A stretch of DNA of 15,410 nt, from positions 1-15,410 of the forward strand of contig JAHWJQ010000030.1 of NCBI GenBank assembly GCA_019348305.1, written 5' to 3'. Below are positions 1-6,475 of this stretch, piece after piece. The notes under the pieces are model-generated. The model was not told the DNA's origin. It searched no databases and saw only the letters and a program-made list of their open reading frames with translations. The stretch comes from Actinomycetota bacterium. GTDB taxonomy: Bacteria > Actinomycetota > Acidimicrobiia > Acidimicrobiales > CADCTF01. Every line of letters starts with the position of its first letter. Positions within the stretch are counted from its first letter, which is position 1. The translations under genes were made by a program, and so were the position numbers.

Positions 1-12
1 GCTAACACGCCG

Positions 13-390
13 ATGCCCCAACACGACGAAGCCGAACCGCCGCCGCCGCCGCCACCACCGCCCATCACGACGTCGTTCGACCTGTGGGACCCCTTCGGCG
101 AGCCCGGGGAGTTGCGGGCCGCAGCCGACGCTTGGGACGAAGTCGTTGGCCTGGTGGCTGAGACGAGCGGGCTTTCACCGGACGTGCTGGTCGTCGCCAG
201 CATCGACGGGTTCCCGCACTTCTTCTACGTGACGCTGCGAGATGCCGCGGGGGAACCCCTGGTGGGAGGGGATGCCTTCGTGGTGGAGACCGAGACCGGA
301 GCGGTGCACCGCGTGTCGGCGAGCCTGCCGCCGAGGGTCAACTGCCGCAACATCGAGCGCCGTGGCGCCGACGGTCTGGACCAGGCGTAG
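13..390 (+). CDS. Hypothetical protein with poly-proline N-terminus, possibly 5'-partial
   Basis: This is a 125-aa acidic, soluble protein with no signal peptide or membrane segment. Residues 9-17 are nine consecutive prolines encoded by a CCG/CCA tract, so the N-terminus looks like a disordered linker. The rest alternates predicted helix and strand and contains 'GGDAFVVETETGAVHRV' near residues 84-100. That segment reminds me of YrhB/Imm35-type domains, which have a strand, a D-x-E-TG turn and another strand, but the resemblance is weak. The reading frame stays open to the window edge and no Shine-Dalgarno is visible in the 12 bases before the ATG, so the true start may lie upstream, outside the window. 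The stop is 8 nt from the stop of the convergent HD-domain gene. The function is unknown. Confidence 0.6.
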   Translation: MPQHDEAEPPPPPPPPPITTSFDLWDPFGEPGELRAAADAWDEVVGLVAETSGLSPDVLVVASIDGFPHFFYVTLRDAAGEPLVGGDAFVVETETGAVHRVSASLPPRVNCRNIERRGADGLDQA

Positions 391-398
391 CGGCACCC

Positions 399-1004
399 TC
401 AGCGGGTCTGCTCGTCCAGCCAACCTCGCGAGACGGCATCGTGGAGGAGCTCGCGCACGTACTCCCACAGTGCGGGCGCTCCCGCCTCCATCTTGGAGTT
501 CACCGAGATCACGCGGTCGGCCCCCATTGCGTGCTCGCGCCACGCCCGACCCTCGGTGGCCAAGTTGAGCAGGACCGGCTGGAGGCGGTCGATGGCGGCC
601 GCGAAGCGCGACTCCGGCGTGGTCCGGGCCTCGAACTCCTCCCAGATCTCCCGCAGCTCGGCCTCCTGGTCGGGGGGCAGCAGCCCGTAGAGGCGGTCGG
701 CAGCGCGGCCCTCCCGGTCGGCCTGGGTCGCCCGCGCCACCTCGTCGTAGATGTAGGTGTCGCCGGCGTCGATCTCGACGATGTCGTGGACCAACACCAT
801 CTTGAGCACCCGCACCAGATCGACGGGCTCGGCCGCGTACTCGCCCAGCACGAGCACGCAGAGGGCCAGGTGCCACATGTGCTCGGCGTCGTTCTCCTTG
901 CGCGAGCCGTCGGTGAGGTAGCTCTGGCGGAAGACCGACTTGGCCTTGTCCAACTCGACCAGGAACCCGATCTGGCGCTGCAGGCGGGTGAGGCCGTCGC
1001 TCAC
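399..1004 (-). CDS. HD-domain hydrolase, YfbR/HDDC2-like (probable 5'-deoxynucleotidase)
   Basis: This 201-aa cytoplasmic protein is likely a metal-dependent phosphohydrolase that removes phosphate from (deoxy)nucleoside 5'-monophosphates, as YfbR and HDDC2 do. The HD metal-binding set is complete: H42 in 'NDAEHMWHLAL', H73-D74 in 'VLVHDIVEIDAGD' and D139 in 'AAAIDRLQPVL'. E77 follows the HD pair as in this subfamily. The length is typical for HDDC2-like proteins. The GTG start (1004-1002) overlaps the TGA of the small membrane-protein gene in a GTGA junction, so translation is probably coupled, and no strong Shine-Dalgarno is visible. It is the last gene of the apparent DMT transporter-small protein-HD operon. 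Substrate preference cannot be read from sequence. Confidence 0.85.
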   Translation of the reverse strand: MSDGLTRLQRQIGFLVELDKAKSVFRQSYLTDGSRKENDAEHMWHLALCVLVLGEYAAEPVDLVRVLKMVLVHDIVEIDAGDTYIYDEVARATQADREGRAADRLYGLLPPDQEAELREIWEEFEARTTPESRFAAAIDRLQPVLLNLATEGRAWREHAMGADRVISVNSKMEAGAPALWEYVRELLHDAVSRGWLDEQTR

Positions 1005-1204
1005 GAGGTGAGCGTGGCCAGGGCCCAGATGGCGGCCACCAGGCCCAAGGCGATCATCGTGACGGTCCGGCCCAGTGGAGCTTTGGCCAGGTCCCCGTCC
1101 TCCGACGCCGGGGGCGGCCGCAGCAACGCGATGCCGTTGCCCACCGCCAGCGCGGCGCCCAGCGCGAGCACGAGCAGCGGCAGCAGGTCCTCACCCAGGA
1201 ACAC
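1001..1204 (-). CDS. Small two-helix membrane protein (67 aa), unknown function
   Basis: The frame stays open further upstream, to an ATG at 1285. However, the GTG at 1204-1202 is preceded 8 nt away by a strong AAGGAGG Shine-Dalgarno (plus-strand 1214-1220), so I place the start there and get 67 aa. The product has an N-terminal hydrophobic helix ('LLPLLVLALGAALAVGNGIA'), a short polar loop ('PPPASEDGDLAKAPLGR') and a second helix ('VTMIALGLVAAIWALATL'), with a predicted hairpin topology. The start lies inside the transporter gene (14-nt overlap) and the stop overlaps the HD gene start by 4 nt, so all three look co-translated. I do not recognise a family. The strong ribosome site and the overlaps are the main evidence that it is a real gene. 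Confidence 0.7.
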   Translation of the reverse strand: MFLGEDLLPLLVLALGAALAVGNGIALLRPPPASEDGDLAKAPLGRTVTMIALGLVAAIWALATLTS

Positions 1205-2111
1205 CGGCGGGGACCTCCTTCGATGCCCTCGGTTCGCGCTGTTCGGCCTGGTCGCCACTGAGGACGACGAGGGCGCCGGCAGCAACGATCAGCAGGCCCC
1301 CCAGGACCGTGGTCAGGCGGGGCGGGGCGGCCAGCAACCACCACGAGACGACGACCACCCCCGCCGGCTCGAGGTAACCGAGGATGCCGGCGTGGCTCGC
1401 CGGCACCCGGGCCAGCGCCCAGAGGTACAGCGTGACGAACAGCCCGGTGTGCACCAACCCCAGGATGGCGAGCCACGGCCAGAAGCGGCGGGCGGAGCCC
1501 CAGTCGACGGTGCTGGCCACGGGCAGCAGCACCAGGCCGGCCACCACCATCTCGACCAGGGTCAACCGCAGCCCGCCGTAGACCACGGCCAGCGGCTTCG
1601 ACACCAGCACCAGGGCCACGAAGGCGGCCGAGGAGAGGGCGGCCAGACCCACGCCGGCGGCGCCGGCGGCCCGGATGCTCGGCCCGGCCACGAGGGCGAA
1701 CCCGCCCACCGCCAGGGTGAGGGCGACGATGGTGCGGCTGCCGACTGCCTCGCCCAGGGCCCGGGGGGCCAGGAGGGCGACGCCCACCGGGGCGAGGAAG
1801 ATGATGAACACGACGGTGTCGTCAGGAGCGTGCTGGTAGCCGGCGAACATCGTGGTCCAGTGGACGGCCAGGAGCAGGCCGGCGACCAGGGGGCGGGCTG
1901 GAGACGTCCGGCTGCCAGCGCCCCGCCAGCCGGTGCTACCCACGCCGGTGCCGACCAGACGCGACCCCGCCAGCACCAGGCCGAGCGCCGCGGCGGCCAC
2001 CCACACCCGTACCAGCACGATGGCCGGCGCCGGCAGGTCGACGTGGCTGGCCACCAGAGGGATCGTGCCCCAGCAGCTGCACACGGCGGCGAGGACGAGA
2101 TAGCGGCGCAC
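1191..2111 (-). CDS. EamA/DMT-superfamily transporter
   Basis: This 306-aa integral inner-membrane protein has about ten hydrophobic helices arranged as two EamA repeats, the hallmark of drug/metabolite transporters such as RhaT and YdcZ-like exporters. The first repeat opens with 'VLAAVCSCWGTIPLVASHV', the typical helix 1 with an internal W-G-x-x-P. The second contains 'VPASHAGILGYLEPAGVVVV', the classic signature of its penultimate part. The loop between helices 2 and 3 (about residues 49-72) is longer and more Gly/Ser/Arg-rich than usual. The substrate is unknown; members export amino acids, metabolites or drugs. The start is a GTG with no clear Shine-Dalgarno. The 3' end contains the ribosome site and start of the next small gene, and about 180 nt separate this gene from the end of dnaB upstream. 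Confidence 0.85.
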   Translation of the reverse strand: MRRYLVLAAVCSCWGTIPLVASHVDLPAPAIVLVRVWVAAAALGLVLAGSRLVGTGVGSTGWRGAGSRTSPARPLVAGLLLAVHWTTMFAGYQHAPDDTVVFIIFLAPVGVALLAPRALGEAVGSRTIVALTLAVGGFALVAGPSIRAAGAAGVGLAALSSAAFVALVLVSKPLAVVYGGLRLTLVEMVVAGLVLLPVASTVDWGSARRFWPWLAILGLVHTGLFVTLYLWALARVPASHAGILGYLEPAGVVVVSWWLLAAPPRLTTVLGGLLIVAAGALVVLSGDQAEQREPRASKEVPAGVPG

Positions 2112-2289
2112 CAGAGCCGAGGCTACCGCCTCAAGTTCTCACGGAGAGTGGTCGAGAGAGGAGAGCGGCGCATCCTCCAGTGCGCTGCACCGCCGGGAAC
2201 AGGGCGGGGGCCACACCTCCAGCCGAAGGGAAGGGTGCAGACCGGTCCTTTCGAGGTGGCCTCCGCTCGCCCGGCGAGGTCGTCACCAC
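2112..2289. other. Intergenic region between dnaB and the transporter gene
   Basis: This 178-nt gap follows the dnaB stop. I see no ORF with a ribosome site and no GC hairpin followed by a T-run on the minus strand. An imperfect pairing of 'ggccacacctc' (about 2209-2219) with 'gaggtggcc' (about 2253-2261) exists, but its loop is long. The promoter of the transporter operon is presumably here, yet I could not pick convincing -35/-10 boxes. Confidence 0.4.
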
Positions 2290-4758
2290 CTACACCTTGG
2301 CCATGTTGGCGAAACGGGTGTAGCGGTCGAGGAAGGCGAGACGCTCGGTGCCGGTCGGGCCGCTGCGGTGCTTCGCCACGATGATCTCCGCCACACCGCG
2401 ATCGTTGCTCTCGGGGTTGTAGAGCTCGTCGCGGTAGATGAACATCACGACGTCGGCATCCTGTTCCAGGCTGTTGTGAGCGAAGACGCCCTCGGCGACG
2501 AAGTTGTGCGTTCCTTCCACCGTGGCGTCGAACGTCGGCTGAGGGCCGACCTCCACGATCTCGATGATCTCGTCCCACAAGACAGCGGACGGCGGGACGA
2601 CCTCGGCATCCCGGTTCTCCTTGACCACCGCGAGAACCTCAAGCGCTTCGGCGATCTTCTCCCCGCCAGCGCCATGGCATCCGATGGTTCGGAGGAACCG
2701 AGCCTGATCGGCGGCCCCCTGGATGCGGACGCGGAGGTTGTCCTTGTACCCCTTCTTGCCCCCTGGCGAGATGGTGGTGCGGATGCCGAAGCGCAACAGG
2801 GCGCGCTGTACATCGCGAGCCAGGCGTGGGCTGGACGAGGAGTAGTACGCCCGGACCACCGGCCCCCGCCCGTTGGCCGTGATGGTGATCGAACCGTCCG
2901 TAGCCCAGAGGTGGTGGAGGAACAGCGCCAGCTGCCGCTCGCTCAGGCCGAGGATGGACTCCGGGAGGAACTTGCTGTGCGACCTCGACCCCCACAGCCG
3001 ATGTGGCTCGAGCCAGTTCCGGACGGGGTGGTAGCGGTTGTCGGTCAGGCGGTACGGCGCCGGCAGCGAGATCTGCCAGGTGGAGCGGAGCTGTCTGCTT
3101 TCAGCCTCGATCCCGAAAAGGCGGCGAGCGGTTTCCTCGACGATCGCCTTGTTCGCCGAGTCAGTGGTGGCGTACTGGACACCGGAAGGACCGATGCTGC
3201 CATCGCCGATCATGTGGGCGAGGAGGATGAGCTCGTCGTCCGTCCAGCCTTTCGCCACCTTCAGCGGCACCGGGATCTGGCCGGGCACGGCGAGGAGCTC
3301 GCCGGCCTGCAGGTCCTCCAGCGCCGTCCAGCCGTGGGTGGTCCGGAAGGGGTGGTTGGCGGTCGCCTCGACGGTACGGCCTGAAGCGAGGCGGAGCCGG
3401 TAGAGCGGCTTTATCCCGGACGGGAAGGCACGGAGCAGCCGCGCCGGCTTCATCTGCATCGTCTCGCCGTCCAACGACCAGACCAAAGGCTGCTCCTGGC
3501 TCAGCACCAGCTCGCCGAGCGTGACCTCCGCTCCGGTGTCGGCCCGGAGAAGACGGGTGGAGGCGGGCATACAGCCGCTTTCCCGCAGGTCCGACAGCAT
3601 GGGGCGCTTGTCGGAACGGGTCTCGAGGCCGCGCGACAGCTGGGACACGGCGACTACTGGGACCTCCAGCTCGCGAGCGAGGATCTTGAGGCCCCGGCTG
3701 ATCTCGGACACCTCGACCTGGCGGTTCTCCGCGGACCGCCGCCCCGTCATCAGTTGCAGGTAGTCGACCACGATGAGCGACAGGCCGCCCAGCCGGCTCT
3801 TGAGGCGGCGGGCCTTGGCCCGCATCTCCATCACCGTCATGTTCGGGTTGTCGTCGATGTAGAGCGGTGCCTCCGACAGCCGGCCGATGGCATGGCTGAT
3901 CTTGTGCCAGTCGGTGTCGGCCAGCTTGCCGTTGCGCAGCCGGGTGGCGTCGACCTTGGCCTCCGACGACAGCAACCGCTGGGTCACCTCGTCGTGGCTC
4001 ATCTCCAGGGAGAAGAACAGCACAGGCAGGTGGGACTCCACCGCCGCGTGGGCCGCCATGCCCAGGGAGAAGGCGGTCTTGCCCGATCCGGGGCGGGCGC
4101 CCACGATGACCAGGCTCGACGGCTGCAGCCCCGACAGGCGCTCGTCGAGATCCACATAACCAGTGGGAGTGCCGATGACCGAGTCGCCCCGGTCGTAGAG
4201 CGCGGCGAGGCGGTCGAGGCTGAGGCTGAGCAGCGAACGCAGGTCGGAGAGGCTGTCGGTGACGCGGCGCTGGGCCACCTCGAACACCATGGCCTCGGCT
4301 TGGTCGACGGCGGCCACCACGTCGTCGGGTACCGAGTAGCCGATTTCGGCGATCTCGCCGGCGACCCCGATGAGGCGGCGCAGCAGCGCCATCTCCTCGA
4401 CGATGCGGGCGTAGTGGGCGGCGTTGCTGATGCCCGGGGTGTTGCCCTGCAAGTCGGTGAGCACCGACGGCCCACCGATGGCATCGAGCAGGTCGGCCCG
4501 GCGCAGCTCGTCGGCCACGGTCACGGGGTCGGCCGGCTCACCTTGGCCGTAGAGGGACTGGATCGCCTCGAAGATGTGGCCGTAGGCCGGTTTGTAGAAG
4601 TCGTCCGGGCTGCACGTCTCGACGGCGGCGGCAATGGCGTCTTTGGACAGCAGCATGGCGCCCAGCAGCGATTCCTCCGCCTGCAGGTTGTGCGGCGGCA
4701 CCCGGGACCCAGTCGACCGGGCAGTACGGCGGCGGGCGTCGTCGAGTGACTGGACCAT
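2290..4758 (-). CDS. dnaB: Replicative DNA helicase DnaB, intein-containing precursor
   Basis: This 822-aa precursor becomes a 455-aa DnaB after removal of residues 396-762 and ligation of 'DLRESG' to 'SLEQDAD'. DnaB is the hexameric 5'-3' helicase of the replication fork. The N-terminal primase-interacting domain begins at 'PPHNLQAEESLLGAMLLS' (residues 21-38). The RecA-like domain has Walker A 'GARPGSGKT' (220-228), Walker B 'LIVVDYLQLM' (D332) and the C-terminal motif 'QDADVVMFIYRDELY' split off by the intein. The ATG start at 4758 has no evident Shine-Dalgarno, so a leaderless or atypical start is possible. The family usually sits directly after rplI in actinobacteria; here a metalloprotease gene intervenes. 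The 200-nt upstream region holds LexA-like and DnaA-like sites, suggesting that dnaB has its own regulated promoter. Confidence 0.96.
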   Translation of the reverse strand: MVQSLDDARRRTARSTGSRVPPHNLQAEESLLGAMLLSKDAIAAAVETCSPDDFYKPAYGHIFEAIQSLYGQGEPADPVTVADELRRADLLDAIGGPSVLTDLQGNTPGISNAAHYARIVEEMALLRRLIGVAGEIAEIGYSVPDDVVAAVDQAEAMVFEVAQRRVTDSLSDLRSLLSLSLDRLAALYDRGDSVIGTPTGYVDLDERLSGLQPSSLVIVGARPGSGKTAFSLGMAAHAAVESHLPVLFFSLEMSHDEVTQRLLSSEAKVDATRLRNGKLADTDWHKISHAIGRLSEAPLYIDDNPNMTVMEMRAKARRLKSRLGGLSLIVVDYLQLMTGRRSAENRQVEVSEISRGLKILARELEVPVVAVSQLSRGLETRSDKRPMLSDLRESGCMPASTRLLRADTGAEVTLGELVLSQEQPLVWSLDGETMQMKPARLLRAFPSGIKPLYRLRLASGRTVEATANHPFRTTHGWTALEDLQAGELLAVPGQIPVPLKVAKGWTDDELILLAHMIGDGSIGPSGVQYATTDSANKAIVEETARRLFGIEAESRQLRSTWQISLPAPYRLTDNRYHPVRNWLEPHRLWGSRSHSKFLPESILGLSERQLALFLHHLWATDGSITITANGRGPVVRAYYSSSSPRLARDVQRALLRFGIRTTISPGGKKGYKDNLRVRIQGAADQARFLRTIGCHGAGGEKIAEALEVLAVVKENRDAEVVPPSAVLWDEIIEIVEVGPQPTFDATVEGTHNFVAEGVFAHNSLEQDADVVMFIYRDELYNPESNDRGVAEIIVAKHRSGPTGTERLAFLDRYTRFANMAKV
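2473..3573 (-). other. DnaB intein with LAGLIDADG-type homing endonuclease (367 aa)
   Basis: This in-frame protein-splicing element runs from C396 to N762 of the precursor. Block A is 'CMPASTRLLRADTG', with nucleophile Cys1 following extein '...LRESG'. Block B is 'EATANHPF', with the T-x-x-H pair T466/H469. Block F lies around 'TFDATVEGTHNFVAEG' (D744, H751), and block G ends in 'VFAHN', with the penultimate His and terminal Asn. The +1 extein residue is Ser763. Between the splicing blocks are two dodecapeptides, 'LILLAHMIGDGSIG' (D519) and 'ALFLHHLWATDGSIT' (D621). Both acidic residues remain, so the endonuclease may be active. The insertion point (RESG|C...HN|S-x-EQDAD) matches, from memory, that of the Synechocystis DnaB intein. 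All residues needed for splicing are present, and dnaB being essential argues that it splices. Confidence 0.95.
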
Positions 4759-4787
4759 GACTTAGGGGCAGTCAAGCCGTTGGCGGC

Positions 4788-4859
4788 TGTGGGCAACGAG
4801 GGGCCAAAGCTGAGGATCTGGCTGTGGAGGAGACGGGCAAAGGTGCCGCTTTCTCCACA
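4788..4859. promoter_or_regulatory. Cluster of DnaA-box-like 9-mers in the dnaB upstream region
   Basis: Three sites resemble DnaA boxes: TTCTCCACA on plus (4851-4859), TCCTCCACA on minus (4832-4824) and TTGCCCACA on minus (4796-4788). The first two keep the TCCACA core of the actinobacterial box (TTGTCCACA preferred) and form part of a perfect inverted repeat, CTGTGGAG (4822-4829) with CTCCACAG (4853-4860), 23 nt apart. They lie 30-100 nt upstream of the dnaB ATG, a plausible place for DnaA to influence dnaB transcription. Each has one or two mismatches, and chance matches of this quality are common, so this is a weak call. There is no AT-rich unwinding element or dnaA/dnaN nearby, so I do not call it an origin. 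Confidence 0.3.
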
Positions 4860-4880
4860 GGCCAGGCGCCACTTGCAGCT

Positions 4881-4896
4881 CCGAACATAAGTTCGA
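4881..4896. promoter_or_regulatory. LexA/SOS-box-like operator upstream of dnaB
   Basis: The sequence CCGAACATAAGTTCGA is a near-perfect dyad that differs at one base from the actinobacterial LexA consensus TCGAAC-N4-GTTCGA. Both GAAC/GTTC half-sites are intact with the correct 4-nt centre. It lies about 120 nt upstream of dnaB, in the gap between the metalloprotease stop and the dnaB start; dnaB is the only gene reading away from it. On the minus strand the centre reads TATGTT, which could serve as a -10 element that LexA would occlude. No well-spaced -35 is visible. Confidence 0.6.
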
Positions 4897-4922
4897 TGTT
4901 ACGCCCCGCGTGTGACAACGAC

Positions 4923-4938
4923 CGCCGGCGACCCGGCG
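4923..4938 (-). terminator. Short GC hairpin after the metalloprotease gene
   Basis: On the minus strand CGCCGG-GTCG-CCGGCG forms a 6-bp perfect stem with a 4-nt loop, beginning about 20 nt after the metalloprotease stop. No T-run follows (the next bases are GTCGTTGTC), so it would be an atypical terminator at best. Hairpins of this size are frequent by chance in DNA this GC-rich. Confidence 0.25.
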
Positions 4939-4959
4939 ATGACGGGGCTCAGCCGGGCG

Positions 4960-5961
4960 TCAGCAGGTGCCGCCGGCGCCTGGGGTGCAGACGAACTTGC
5001 TGAGGTTGACCGTCCACCAGGGCAGAGGGGCGGTGGGGCTGGGGTCCCAGTAGTCGTTGTCGCCGTGGTCGAAGACGGGGCCGCCGGTGTCGTTGCTGGT
5101 CTGGGACGTGTAGCACATGACGTCTTCGGCGCTGTCGTTGCAGTGGGCGTCGTCGAAGGATGAAGGCGCGTCGGCCTGCAGGGCGCCCAGGTTGTGGCCG
5201 AGCTCGTGCAGGAGCGTGCGACCCGGCCAGAACCCGCCTTCGCCGTTGGTGGTGGAGTACGGGCGGTAGACGATGCCGGTGGTGCGCCCGTTGTTGGCGT
5301 TGAGCTCGGAGCGGGTGGTGTCGTGGTAGAGGGTGGCCTGGCCGCAGTACTTGGAGCCGGCGTCGAGCCACACCACGTACTTCTTGTCCGGCTCGCTGAA
5401 CTTGCCGGACGCCTCGAGCTCGTTGGCCACCAAGGAGAACTGGTTCGAGCCGGCGAGCTGCTTGGCGTTGTACTTGCTCCGGAAGACCGTGATGTCCAGG
5501 TACCTGGTCGACCCGTCAGCACCGACCCGCTCGTCGAAGCGCAGCGCCCGGTTGCGGGTGGCGCTCAAGAGGGTGTTGGCCTGGCGGGCGTCGGCCTGGA
5601 ACATGGCGGCGAAGTCGAGGAAACGGCTGGTGCTGCGAGCCGGGTACACGTAGACGGCGTGGATCTGGGGGCCGACCGCCACGTCGGGCTTCACGTCGGC
5701 CGTCGGTGCCAGCCCGTCCCATTCCGCCTTCGACCAGGGGGCGTGGGCGTCGACGTCGTAGGGAGCAGCGGCCGCCACCCGGTTTGGGCCGCCGCGGTCG
5801 AGGGCTAGCCCGTCGGGCCCGTGGGTGTGCGCGTGCTCGTGGCCGGCGGGTGCGGCCCGATCGGGCAGCGAGCCGGCGGGTGAGGATCCGGCCACCAACA
5901 GAGCGGGGGCGAGCAGGGCGGTGGCGGCGACGGCGGCGAGACGCGAGCGCAAGAAAGTCAC
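4960..5961 (-). CDS. Secreted zinc metalloprotease, metzincin-like
   Basis: This 333-aa protein has a Sec signal peptide (residues 1 to about 28: 'RSRLAAVAATALLAPALLVA') and no anchor, so it should be secreted. A His-rich stretch, 'HEHAHTH' (41-47), follows the signal peptide. The active site is 'HELGHNLGALQ' (H252, E253, H256). The usual third ligand position of HExxHxxGxxH is Gln262, and 'DDAHCND' supplies H273 before the Met-turn 'EDVMCY' (281-284). I recall this pattern, HE-x-x-H-N-LGA-x-Q ... HC ... DVMCY, as standard in an actinobacterial metalloprotease group, so it is probably active rather than degenerate. Five cysteines (206, 274, 283, 325, 333) suggest disulfides. The start is GTG (5961-5959) without a clear Shine-Dalgarno. 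The gene lies 67 nt after rplI and 201 nt before dnaB. The substrate is unknown. Confidence 0.85.
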   Translation of the reverse strand: MTFLRSRLAAVAATALLAPALLVAGSSPAGSLPDRAAPAGHEHAHTHGPDGLALDRGGPNRVAAAAPYDVDAHAPWSKAEWDGLAPTADVKPDVAVGPQIHAVYVYPARSTSRFLDFAAMFQADARQANTLLSATRNRALRFDERVGADGSTRYLDITVFRSKYNAKQLAGSNQFSLVANELEASGKFSEPDKKYVVWLDAGSKYCGQATLYHDTTRSELNANNGRTTGIVYRPYSTTNGEGGFWPGRTLLHELGHNLGALQADAPSSFDDAHCNDSAEDVMCYTSQTSNDTGGPVFDHGDNDYWDPSPTAPLPWWTVNLSKFVCTPGAGGTC

Positions 5962-6028
5962 CGCGTCTGATCGACATCCCGACTCCGCTGTTTTTAACCC
6001 CCCGGCGAACTACTACTCAGCGTGGCGA

Positions 6029-6475
6029 CTACGCCTTGACGACGTCGAGGGTGACCCGGAACTGCACGTCGTTGTGCAGGCGCACCGGTACCTCGTGGGT
6101 GCCGATCGAACGGATGGGCTCGTCGAGGTGCACCTTGCGGCGGTCGAGGGTGACGCCGGCCTGGTCGGCCACCGCGGTGACCACGTCGGCCGCCGTCACC
6201 GAGCCGAACAGCTTGCCCTCGTTGCCGGCTTTGGCCGCGATCCTGATCACCAGGGGCACCAGCTTTCGGGCCACCGCCTCGGACGATTCACGGTCGCGGG
6301 CGTCCTTGACGTCGCGCGACCGGCGCATGGCGCCGGCCTGGGCCTCCACGCCAGGGCTGGCCTTGATGGCGTGGCCTCGGGGGAGCAGGTAGTTGCGGGC
6401 GAAGCCGTCGGCCACCTCGAGGATGTCGCCTTTCTTGCCGAGGTTGTCGATGTCGGCGCGCAGGACGATCCTCAT
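6029..6475 (-). CDS. rplI: 50S ribosomal protein bL9
   Basis: This 148-aa protein has the normal bL9 length. The N-terminal rRNA-binding domain is clear ('[20 protein letters not shown]' followed by '[13 protein letters not shown]'), followed by a long connecting helix (about residues 45-80) and the C-terminal domain '[15 protein letters not shown]'. bL9 binds domain V of 23S rRNA at the base of the L1 stalk and supports reading-frame maintenance. The ATG overlaps the rpsR stop by 4 nt (ATGA), so translation is coupled. It is the last gene of the rpsF-ssb-rpsR-rplI operon; 67 nt separate it from the metalloprotease gene, and no clear intrinsic terminator is visible in that gap. Confidence 0.97.
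   Translation of the reverse strand: MRIVLRADIDNLGKKGDILEVADGFARNYLLPRGHAIKASPGVEAQAGAMRRSRDVKDARDRESSEAVARKLVPLVIRIAAKAGNEGKLFGSVTAADVVTAVADQAGVTLDRRKVHLDEPIRSIGTHEVPVRLHNDVQFRVTLDVVKA

Noticed and set aside
441..2384. A 647-codon plus-strand open frame
   Set aside because: It is antisense to the HD, small-protein and transporter genes; its product is low-complexity (His/Gly/Gln-rich), a normal artefact of high GC in the opposite frame.
2290..4758. dnaB as a frameshifted or fused gene, because it is nearly twice the normal length
   Set aside because: The excess is exactly the 367-residue intein, with proper splice junctions on both sides.
4896..4918. TTGTCA (4918-4913) with TAACAT (4901-4896) on minus as a sigma70 promoter for dnaB
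   Set aside because: The spacer is only 11 nt, too short for a -35/-10 pair.
4759..4959. A replication origin upstream of dnaB
   Set aside because: There are only two or three imperfect DnaA-like boxes, no AT-rich element, and no dnaA or dnaN nearby.
4960..5961. The metalloprotease as an inactive relic, because the third His of HExxHxxGxxH is Gln
   Set aside because: H273 and the Met-turn DVMCY follow in the pattern I recall for active actinobacterial relatives; the rest of the ORF is intact.
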